18,831 nucleotides of DNA from Coriobacteriia bacterium. GTDB taxonomy: Bacteria > Actinomycetota > Coriobacteriia > Coriobacteriales > UBA8131. The stretch spans positions 1 through 18,831 of the forward strand of contig WQXZ01000011.1 in NCBI GenBank assembly GCA_009781525.1, given 5' to 3'. Numbering within the stretch: the first letter of the stretch is position 1; every line of letters starts with the position of its first letter. Shown here in pieces: positions 12,325 to 18,831 of this stretch. A program made the position numbers and the translations under genes. The notes beneath the pieces were generated by a model that saw nothing but the letters and a program-made list of their open reading frames with translations, had not been told where the DNA came from and did not search any database.

Positions 12325-15188
12325 CACTCACCTATGCCTGCAAGCTCAGGCTCATCCCCTGAAAGCTCCAGCAAAACCTCGGCACAGCGCGGACAAAGAT
12401 CCGGATACGCCTCATTACCGCCCAGCTCACGCACGTTCCAGCAGCGCGGGCACTTATCCCCAGATGCCTGCTTAACGTCCACCAGAGTCACGCCCTCGTC
12501 GTCCCCTGCGATCAGCTCGACAGTTGACACGATCAGCAACTCCTCCAAGGTTTCTGCAGGCAATGTGGATAAGATCTCAAGCTGTTTTTGAGGCAAGGTC
12601 AGTACAATCGAAGCCTCTTGGCTTTTGTTAATGAGTCCTGCGCTACGAGCCTCCTCCAGCGCTTTGGTCACTGCGTCGCGTGCCAGCAACACAACCTTGA
12701 AGTCAGCCAAAAGCTCTTCAGCCTCTGCAGCAGGCGGAGAAGGCACAAAGTCATCAGGCTCAGGCCAACCAGCCAGAAAAACAGACTGGGGTCGGTCAGC
12801 TTCACGAATCGATTCGGGATAGTACTCCCAGACCTCGTCGCAGGTATATGACAGTATCGGAGACAGCTGGCGAGTCAACATCTCAAGAATGTTCAACAGC
12901 ACGGTCTGCGCACTGCGGCGAGCAAGGCTCTTCGGAGATTCTGAATAAAGCCTGTCTTTTATTGCGTCCAGATAGACAGCAGAAAGGTCAGTTACGATGT
13001 AGTCATAGACTGCCCGATAAACCAGATGAAAACGATTGGATTGGTAGCCAGCATCGATAGTCTGACCAAGTTGTACCAGGCGTGCCATTGCCCAGCGGTC
13101 AAGCGGCAGCATTACGTCCCAACTCACCAGATCAGTCTGGCTGTTAAAGTCTTCCAGGTTCGAAAGTAGAAAGCGGAAGCTGTTACGAATACGCCGATAG
13201 GTGTCTGCCAGCTGCTTGGTGATATTGGCTGAGATCGAGACGTCCTGGGAGTTTTCAACCGAGCCAACCCAAAGCCGCAGCACATCAGCGCCGTACTCCT
13301 CATAGACCTCATCCGGGTCGATTCCATTGCCAAGCGACTTACTCATCTTGCGACCTTGTTCATCAACAACAAAACCGCAGCTCATGATGGCTTTATAAGG
13401 AGCTACTCCGTATGCTCCGACACTGGTCAGTAGCGAACTTTGAAACCATCCGCGATGCTGGTCAGATCCTTCCAGATACAGGTCAGCCGGAAACACCAGG
13501 TCGTCACGCTGCTCGAGCACTGAAGTATGCGACACCCCGCTCTCCCACCAGACATCAAGAATGTCACGCTCGCGCTCGATATTCAAAAGGCCAGCTCCGC
13601 AATGCTCGCAATGCGTATCAGCAGCCAGGTACTCTGACGGCAGTTTGGTAAACCAGGCATCTGCGCCTTCATTCTCAAACAGCTCGATAACAGCATCGAA
13701 AGTCTCTGCCGTGGCTACTGTTGAATTACAGATGGTGCAACGAAAAACCGGAATCGGCACACCCCACGACCGCTGACGCGAGATGCACCAGTCTGGACGG
13801 GTTTCAATCATCGAGCCGAGACGCCTGACAGCCCAATCGGGATACCAGGTCAGTTTCTCTAACTCTGCCATGGCTTTTTCACGCATGCCGGTCTTCTCCA
13901 TAGAAACAAACCACTGATCCGTTGCCCTGAAAATCACAGGATTGTGGCAGCGCCAACAATGGGGATAGCTATGGGCGATCTCGCTGCTTGTTACCAGGGA
14001 TCCCTGCTCACGCAACCACTCCACGATTATCGGGTCAGCCTGGTTAACATCCATTCCCTGAAAAGGACCGCCCCCTGCATCAAAAACGCCATTGTCATCG
14101 ACCGGCATCAGCATCGGTAGGTCATAGAGCTCGCCAGCCACATAGTCTTCCTGGCCGTGCCCAGGGGCAGTATGCACAGCACCGGTTCCAGTATCCAAAA
14201 CAACGTGGTCACCGGTGATAACCACTCCAGTCAGAGTCTGGTGTATAGGATGGTGATACTCCAAACCAGTCAACTGGCTGCCCTTGGCTTTCCAGGTCTC
14301 GCCGGCTGCATCCAGCAGTATTTTGTAGCCACTCCAACCAGTAGCCTCAACAACTGCAGGCAGTAGAGCCTCGGCCACGATATAAGCTTTGTTGTCAACT
14401 TCAAAAGCTACATAGTCAGCCTCTGGAGAAAGGCAAACCGCTACGTTTGCAGGCAGCGTCCAGGGTGTTGTGGTCCAGATCATCAGACTTATGAAAGTCG
14501 ATGTTTCTGGTAAAAGTGCCGAGGTTTTATCCACAAAATCGAATGCTACGTAGATGGAAGGTGAGCTCTCGTCAGAGTACTCGATCTCGGCTTCGGCAAG
14601 AGCGGTATGACAGTGGCGGCACCAGTGAACAGGCTTGCGTCCACGGTAAATCGCACCTTGCAGGTAGATATCTTTAAAGACCTTGACGTTGCCGGCTTCG
14701 TAGTCGGGCGCGTAGGTCAGGTAGGGGTTGTCCCAGTCGCCAAGAACGCCAAGGCGCTTGAAGCCCTCGCGCTGAATGTCGATATTCTCGCTTGCCCACT
14801 CCCAGCAGAGGCGGCGTAAGGTTGCCTGATCGATGGCTGCCATCTTCTCTGGACCGAGCTTGGTCTCGACCATGTGCTCGATCGGCTGGCCGTGGCAGTC
14901 CCATCCGGGTACGTAGGGAGAATAGAAGCCCTTGGCGCTGTGGTACTTGACGATGATGTCTTTTAAAATCTTATTAAAGGCGTGGCCGATATGAATCGGA
15001 CCGTTCGCATAGGGAGGTCCGTCGTGCAGGATGAAGGTCTGATTGCCTTCGTTGCGCTTGAGCATTTGCTGGTAGAGACCCATGCTGTTCCACTGCTCCA
15101 GCCGTTTTGGCTCAGAGACCGGTAGCCCAGCCCGCATCGGAAACTTGGTGTCGGGCAGGTTCATGGTGTCTTTGTAATCGTTTGCCAC
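12324..15188 (-). CDS. ileS: Isoleucine--tRNA ligase
   Basis: Cytoplasmic class I aminoacyl-tRNA synthetase charging tRNA-Ile and editing misactivated valine. The protein has 954 residues. Signatures: HIGH motif in PYANGPIHIGHAFNKILKD (about 66-69), CP1 editing domain with TTTPWTLPANVAV (about 239) and GTGAVHTAPGHGQEDY (about 334), WWESGVSHTSVL, LEGSDQHRGWFQSSLL, and KMSKS in GRKMSKSLGNGIDP (about 614-618). A C-terminal zinc finger holds CPRCWNVRE and CPRCAE. GTG 15188 is chosen because AAAGGA lies six bases upstream; an ATG at 15203 would add MKGHK with poor spacing. Only 77 nt separate it from the upstream gene, with no T-box visible. A TACAAT -10-like hexamer at 15221-15226 could give weak internal initiation. 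Confidence 0.97.
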   Translation of the reverse strand: MANDYKDTMNLPDTKFPMRAGLPVSEPKRLEQWNSMGLYQQMLKRNEGNQTFILHDGPPYANGPIHIGHAFNKILKDIIVKYHSAKGFYSPYVPGWDCHGQPIEHMVETKLGPEKMAAIDQATLRRLCWEWASENIDIQREGFKRLGVLGDWDNPYLTYAPDYEAGNVKVFKDIYLQGAIYRGRKPVHWCRHCHTALAEAEIEYSDESSPSIYVAFDFVDKTSALLPETSTFISLMIWTTTPWTLPANVAVCLSPEADYVAFEVDNKAYIVAEALLPAVVEATGWSGYKILLDAAGETWKAKGSQLTGLEYHHPIHQTLTGVVITGDHVVLDTGTGAVHTAPGHGQEDYVAGELYDLPMLMPVDDNGVFDAGGGPFQGMDVNQADPIIVEWLREQGSLVTSSEIAHSYPHCWRCHNPVIFRATDQWFVSMEKTGMREKAMAELEKLTWYPDWAVRRLGSMIETRPDWCISRQRSWGVPIPVFRCTICNSTVATAETFDAVIELFENEGADAWFTKLPSEYLAADTHCEHCGAGLLNIERERDILDVWWESGVSHTSVLEQRDDLVFPADLYLEGSDQHRGWFQSSLLTSVGAYGVAPYKAIMSCGFVVDEQGRKMSKSLGNGIDPDEVYEEYGADVLRLWVGSVENSQDVSISANITKQLADTYRRIRNSFRFLLSNLEDFNSQTDLVSWDVMLPLDRWAMARLVQLGQTIDAGYQSNRFHLVYRAVYDYIVTDLSAVYLDAIKDRLYSESPKSLARRSAQTVLLNILEMLTRQLSPILSYTCDEVWEYYPESIREADRPQSVFLAGWPEPDDFVPSPPAAEAEELLADFKVVLLARDAVTKALEEARSAGLINKSQEASIVLTLPQKQLEILSTLPAETLEELLIVSTVELIAGDDEGVTLVDVKQASGDKCPRCWNVRELGGNEAYPDLCPRCAEVLLELSGDEPELAGIGE

Positions 15189-15265
15189 TTTGTGTCCTTT
15201 CATGATCCTTCAGACAGAGTATTGTATCTCAAGTCTTCGCAGTTCACTGCATCAGCAGTCAGGTA

Positions 15266-15655
15266 CTACTTTTTCGTATACTCCAAGTACAAGCCGCCGT
15301 AGGTCATCGTGATAACTTTTCCATCGATTCTCATCGCAAAAATCTCATAGCCGTCATCGCCGTACAGCGTGTCACCTTCTCTGGTGTAGGTAACGTTGAA
15401 GCCTTCGCCAAATCCTGCCATGTAGATGTTCGCGTCATCTAAGATCTCAAGGTAGATGTCACCTTCTTCGCGCATCAGGTTCTCGAGTTCTCTACCCTCG
15501 ACAACATAGCCGCCGTACTCCATTTTGGTCAGGTTATATCGACCTGTAATATTGTCTTTGCCTTGCCTTATTACGAAAAACGCCAAGATGAGCACGATGA
15601 CAGATAGTACCAGCACAGTGGCTCTCAAGGTGGTCTGTTTGTTGTCTCTTTTCAT
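15266..15655 (-). CDS. Small membrane-anchored protein of unknown function, lipocalin-like pattern
   Basis: A 129-residue protein. A basic N-terminus is followed by one hydrophobic segment (about 11-30, LRATVLVLSVIVLILAFFVI), then an outward-facing domain beginning NITGRYNLTKMEYGGYVVEG and ending FAMRIDGKVITMTYGGLYLEYTKK. The pattern of a GRYNL opening, short beta strands and a strongly acidic middle resembles the small extracellular lipocalin-like (META/DUF) domains common in gut Firmicutes and Actinobacteria. That is only a fold-level guess. There is no lipobox Cys, so it is probably a single-pass membrane protein. The ATG at 15655 follows AGGA by seven bases. It lies between ribF and ileS in the operon direction, with gaps of 57 and 77 nt, and is an unusual occupant of this housekeeping cluster. 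Confidence 0.75.
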   Translation of the reverse strand: MKRDNKQTTLRATVLVLSVIVLILAFFVIRQGKDNITGRYNLTKMEYGGYVVEGRELENLMREEGDIYLEILDDANIYMAGFGEGFNVTYTREGDTLYGDDGYEIFAMRIDGKVITMTYGGLYLEYTKK

Positions 15656-15712
15656 CCAGGCATCCTTTTATTTGTTGGCCTCACCGGGGGTGCGGCGTGT
15701 TACTGTACCCGG

Positions 15713-16771
15713 TCAGCTGAACATCGACCTGGTTTTATCTGTTATTTGCCTGGTACGGTCCACGTCTGACTGAATCTGCTTGCTCAACTGATCAGCAGAC
15801 TCAAAGGCTATCATCGGACGAAGCCTTTCAACGAAGTAGACTGTCGCGGTTTGGCCGTACAGATCACTGCTGTGATCTAAGATAAAAGCCTCGATCGCTG
15901 ACTCAGCACCGGTAAAAGTCGGCGGAGCACCAACAGAGATCGCTGTCGGCATCAACTCGCCTTCGACCTCAAAGAAGCCTGCGTAGACTCCGTCGGCTGG
16001 TTGCATTACGCCATCGGTGACAGCAACGTTTGCGGTAGGAAATCCCATAACCCGGCCGCGGCCACGCCCTTGGACCACCGTTCCAGAAACATGATGTGGG
16101 CGCGTCAGCAATCGGTTAGCTTCCGCCAGGTCTCCGCTCGCCAAAGCATCGCGGATCCTGGTTGCACTGATCGGCCTACCGCCATCATCAAGCAGATGAT
16201 GCCCGAAAGCCTCTGCGCCGTGTGTCGCAGCCCAAGCAGTCAGTGTAGTCACATTGCCCTGCGCTTTGCTGCCAAAACGGAAGTCTGCTCCGACATGAAT
16301 AGCGCGTGGGTGGCAGTGCTTTGCCAGCACCTGGTTCAGAAAGTCTGCTGGAGAGCGGTCTGCCAGCTCCTGGTTGAAAGGCAGCGCTAGGACAAACCGG
16401 TTGGAGGTACCCGGCGTGGCGCCCGCTGTGGTATCCGACTTTGCGTCCGATGTGGTGCCAGAGGCCATGCCCATCGCGGCTCCCAGCTCGACTTCCTGCT
16501 CGCTGCCCGACTCGCCCACCTTCGCCGCGCCACCGAAATCGGATAGCACCAACCTTGCCAGTCGCTCCTGGTCAGACAACAGCTTCCGACTCTGAGCAGC
16601 GGAAAAAAACAGATCGTCCGGATCCCGGTCAAAGGTCACTACCAGTAGTGGAATGCCAAGCTCATCAGACTGCCGCTCTGCTTGCTGTAGCAAATACTGG
16701 TGCCCGATGTGCACACCATCAAAAACCCCGATGACGCAAATCGTCTGGCCAAAAAACACCTCCGCACTCAC
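15713..16771 (-). CDS. ribF: Bifunctional riboflavin kinase / FAD synthetase
   Basis: Makes FMN from riboflavin and then FAD. The protein has 352 residues, longer than the usual 300-320. The N-terminal nucleotidyltransferase has GVFDGVHIGH (15-24), LLVVTFDRDP (42-51), HVGADFRFGS (159-168) and ISATRIRDAL (201-210). The C-terminal kinase has GTVVQGRGRGR, GFPTANV (243-249), DGVYAGFFEV and IEAFILDHSSDLYG (293-306). The extra length is a Gly/Ala/Ser/Thr-rich insertion of about 44 residues (82-125) between VLSDFG and FVLALPFNQEL, where other family members have a short link. GTG 16771 is well supported by GGAGG six bases upstream. It starts 23 nt after truB, the usual partner. Confidence 0.96.
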   Translation of the reverse strand: MSAEVFFGQTICVIGVFDGVHIGHQYLLQQAERQSDELGIPLLVVTFDRDPDDLFFSAAQSRKLLSDQERLARLVLSDFGGAAKVGESGSEQEVELGAAMGMASGTTSDAKSDTTAGATPGTSNRFVLALPFNQELADRSPADFLNQVLAKHCHPRAIHVGADFRFGSKAQGNVTTLTAWAATHGAEAFGHHLLDDGGRPISATRIRDALASGDLAEANRLLTRPHHVSGTVVQGRGRGRVMGFPTANVAVTDGVMQPADGVYAGFFEVEGELMPTAISVGAPPTFTGAESAIEAFILDHSSDLYGQTATVYFVERLRPMIAFESADQLSKQIQSDVDRTRQITDKTRSMFS

Positions 16772-16794
16772 CCTTGTCCTCCTTCAAAGCTGCC

Positions 16795-17814
16795 TTACGC
16801 TTGATCTTCCATATTATCAGCCTGCTCCAAGGTACCCGGCGCGCCTGCTGTGCCTGCTGCTCCCGGCGCGCTTGCCGCACTTGCCGCGCCCCGGGCACCG
16901 CCCGCTCCCGGCGCGCTTGCCGCTCCCGGCGCACCGTCTGATACGATTGACGGCTCAACCAGGCAGGCTGCAAATCCTCTCTCATACGTCAGCTGCCTCA
17001 GGTCATCTAAGCATAATGCCTGGTCAACGTGCCAGTTGCCGATTCTGGTGCGTCGTAGCTTGCCCAAATGAGCAGGGCAGCCCACAGCCTCACCGACGTC
17101 TCTTGCCAACGAACGAACATAGGTACCGCTACTGACCGAAGCATCTAACAACCAAACTCCTGTGGATAAAACCTCGACCTCCAACCGATTGATACTGACT
17201 TCTCGCGCCTTGAGCTCAACAGCAACACCCTTACGTGCCTGCTGATAGGCTCTGACGCCCTGTTGCTTGATCGCTGAGAATTGTGGTGGGATCTGGCTGA
17301 TTGTACCAGTGAAGTTCTGCAGAACCGCTTTAGCTTGCGTGATATCTGTGACTGCATCTGTCAATTCTCCGGTTAAGAGCGTTTGCCCCTCTGAGTCGTC
17401 AGTGGTGGTAGAACGACCGAAAACAATCTCAGCCAGGTAATCTTTGTCTGCTGCAGACAACAATGCAGCCAGCTTTGTTGCTGGCCCAACACAGACAATC
17501 AGCAGTCCGGTTGCTGCAGGATCAAGCGTGCCACAATGCCCAACCCTGCCTTCAGCACTGAGTTCTCTGACTTGATTAACAACATCATGCGAGGTCATAC
17601 CGGCTGGTTTGTCGACAAGCAGGATACCATTTAAGGTTGTAGCCCCGCGTTTTGGTTTCTTACCGCGTTTTGCGACTGCTCCGCGCTCGCTGGAAGCTTC
17701 GCGCTCGCTGGAAGCTCCGCGCTCGCCGCGCTGAGCAGCAACCTCGCGACCTCCAGTATCCTCATCGCCGCCGAGACCAACCTCGCCGCCACCAGCTAGC
17801 TGATTTTCCGCCAT
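16795..17814 (-). CDS. truB: tRNA pseudouridine-55 synthase with low-complexity ends
   Basis: Forms pseudouridine 55 in the T-loop of tRNAs. The catalytic domain starts LNGILLVDKPAGMTSHDVV (61-79) and contains VGHCGTLDPAATGLLIVCVG with catalytic Asp98, then KDYLAEIVFG, IPPQFSAIKQQGVRAYQQAR and VSSGTYVRSLARDVG. Two additions are odd. An N-terminal tail of about 60 residues is rich in Gly, Arg, Ser and Glu. A C-terminal tail (about 293-327) consists almost only of Ala, Gly, Pro and Ser, replacing or following a reduced PUA region. Both arise from in-frame DNA repeats. The ATG at 17814 shares one base with the nrnA stop (TGATG), so translation is probably coupled. If the tail extension is not native, a start near codon 60 would still leave a full catalytic domain. 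Confidence 0.95.
   Translation of the reverse strand: MAENQLAGGGEVGLGGDEDTGGREVAAQRGERGASSEREASSERGAVAKRGKKPKRGATTLNGILLVDKPAGMTSHDVVNQVRELSAEGRVGHCGTLDPAATGLLIVCVGPATKLAALLSAADKDYLAEIVFGRSTTTDDSEGQTLLTGELTDAVTDITQAKAVLQNFTGTISQIPPQFSAIKQQGVRAYQQARKGVAVELKAREVSINRLEVEVLSTGVWLLDASVSSGTYVRSLARDVGEAVGCPAHLGKLRRTRIGNWHVDQALCLDDLRQLTYERGFAACLVEPSIVSDGAPGAASAPGAGGARGAASAASAPGAAGTAGAPGTLEQADNMEDQA
16859..16923. repeat. 20-bp exact repeat in the truB 3' end
   Basis: GCTCCCGGCGCGCTTGCCGC occurs at 16859-16878 and 16904-16923, 45 bp apart (15 codons), with partial copies on either side (GCTCCCGGCGC at 16922-16932). It encodes the AASAPGA units of the C-terminal tail. Confidence 0.9.
17683..17726. repeat. 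18-bp tandem repeat in the truB 5' end
   Basis: GCGCTCGCTGGAAGCTTC (17683-17700) is followed by a copy with one change (17701-17718) and a partial third copy (17719-17726). It encodes the ASSERE/ASSERG units of the N-terminal tail and keeps frame. Confidence 0.9.
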
Positions 17815-18821
17815 CAGAGCGCCTCTGCTTTGATGACTCCTTCTGACAGCAGGTAATGCTTGATTGCTTCTGCTGCTTCTGGAATAGTTCCTGCAAAGTT
17901 AAAACCAGCAGCAGCCTGATGCCCTCCTCCACCGTGATCGCTAGCTAGTTTCGAGGCATTGTAATCGCCACTTGCTCGCAGGTTGACCCTTACCTGGGTC
18001 GCTTGCTTGTCGTCGAAAAGATAGACCTCTCTAAGTAGAATAGCCAGCTCAGCTCCGGCAACTGATCGAACAATCGAAATCAGGTTCTCGGTGTCGTCTC
18101 TGGATGCACCAAGTTCAGCAAAATCTGCTTCAGTAGCCCATGAGTAAACGACTTTTCCTTCGACCAGATAATCGAGTCTGTCAATCAATCTGGCATCAAG
18201 CTTTAACGAGTTCAAAGCACGGGTATCGAATATCGCCAATGACAGGCCTACTGGGTCTGCTCCGGCACTGACCATCTCTGCTGCAGCTACAAATACTGCG
18301 GAATCATTACTCTGAAACGAAAAACGCCCCGTATCAGTAATTAACGCGATGTAGCACGCTGCTGCCATCGTTGGAGTAATCGTGACACCGCTTGCCTTGA
18401 TGATCTGCCAGACCAGATAGCCGGTTGCTGCCGCTGTCTGATCGTGCAGCAGATAATCTGTGAACCCGTCAGGGTTTGGATGATGGTCGATGCAAATACT
18501 GAACGCTGCACGACCAAGCACAGCCTGTGCCTTATCCATACGAGAAGCCTGCGAAAGATCCACCGCTATCAGAATATCCGGATTATCTGTGTATGCATCA
18601 GCCTCAACGAAGTCGGTCGCAAGACCGAAGTCGATAAGAAAACCGAACGTCTGCGGCAATGCATGCTCGCGCGCTAGAAGCTTGGTAACCTGCATGCCCA
18701 TGGCTTCCAGCAGCTCCGCCAGTGCCAGAACCGAGCCGATAGCGTCACCATCAGGGTTAATATGCGAGACAATAGCCGCGCTAGCCCCCGGTTTGAATAG
18801 CTGAAGCAGTTGTTCGATCAC
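17814..18821 (-). CDS. nrnA: DHH-family phosphoesterase (NrnA-like oligoribonuclease / pAp phosphatase)
   Basis: Cytoplasmic phosphoesterase that degrades nano-RNA or short linear dinucleotides and may dephosphorylate pAp. The protein has 335 residues. Metal-binding motifs are intact: SHINPDGDAIGS (19-30), AVDLS with Asp88, DHHPN (112-116) and DTGRF (163-167). The DHHA1 domain carries the substrate loop SDHGGGGHQAAAG (294-306). GTG 18821 is used because it puts the first motif at the usual distance from the N-terminus. However, it is close to the window edge, has GGAAG directly abutting it, and the frame stays open to the edge, so a slightly earlier start is possible. It overlaps truB by one base. 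In many genomes rbfA lies just upstream, which would be outside this window. Confidence 0.93.
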   Translation of the reverse strand: MIEQLLQLFKPGASAAIVSHINPDGDAIGSVLALAELLEAMGMQVTKLLAREHALPQTFGFLIDFGLATDFVEADAYTDNPDILIAVDLSQASRMDKAQAVLGRAAFSICIDHHPNPDGFTDYLLHDQTAAATGYLVWQIIKASGVTITPTMAAACYIALITDTGRFSFQSNDSAVFVAAAEMVSAGADPVGLSLAIFDTRALNSLKLDARLIDRLDYLVEGKVVYSWATEADFAELGASRDDTENLISIVRSVAGAELAILLREVYLFDDKQATQVRVNLRASGDYNASKLASDHGGGGHQAAAGFNFAGTIPEAAEAIKHYLLSEGVIKAEAL

Positions 18822-18831
18822 TTCCGAATGC

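Noticed and set aside
15189..15265. T-box leader for ileS
   Set aside because: The gap to the upstream gene is only 77 nt and no T-box consensus, specifier stem or terminator is present.

Overview
The window looks like a chromosomal segment of an anaerobic or facultative actinobacterium, most likely of class Coriobacteriia. I infer this from the gene order nrnA-truB-ribF ... ileS-lspA-rluD-maf-comEA-comEC-holA ... rpsT, from the anaerobic ribonucleotide reductase NrdD, and from moderate GC (about 50% by eye). The genus cannot be fixed from the sequence alone. Almost all genes are on the minus strand; rpsT is the only convincing plus-strand gene.

Layout, left to right. (1) 1-2489: nrdD, truncated by the left edge within its C-terminal glycyl-radical region. 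(2) 2490-2931: a 442-nt divergent control region. It holds a candidate nrdD promoter bracketed by NrdR-like boxes, a potentially structured nrdD leader, and an rpsT promoter on the other strand. (3) 2932-3204: rpsT, followed by a strong terminator at 3241-3267 that can serve both converging genes. (4) 3325-4320: an orphan uroporphyrinogen-decarboxylase-superfamily (corrinoid methyltransferase-like) gene. It lies between holA and rpsT, with a 19-bp operator-like palindrome and a partial duplication of the holA 3' end just upstream. (5) 4568-9110: comEA-comEC-holA, giving the DNA-uptake receptor, the uptake channel and the DNA polymerase III delta subunit. (6) 9111-10000: an 890-nt non-coding gap with unusual symmetry: a 33-bp inverted repeat around a perfect 16-bp hairpin, six GTTGCA half-sites, C-rich then G-rich flanks, short tandem repeats and a G-quadruplex motif. 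(7) 10001-18821: a tightly packed operon nrnA-truB-ribF-hypothetical-ileS-lspA-rluD-maf (transcribed right to left), with one-base TGATG stop/start overlaps at nrnA/truB and ileS/lspA.

How the genes work together: the right-hand operon covers RNA modification (TruB, RluD), flavin cofactor synthesis (RibF), nucleotide clean-up (NrnA, Maf), isoleucine charging (IleS) and lipoprotein maturation (LspA). The com genes import DNA, and NrdD supplies dNTPs without oxygen. Three of the housekeeping proteins (Maf, RibF, TruB) carry Ala/Gly/Ser/Thr-rich low-complexity insertions or tails, two of them built from in-frame DNA repeats. I found no tRNA, rRNA, CRISPR array, insertion sequence, phage gene or obvious new defence system. 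The least explained stretch is 9.2-9.9 kb.
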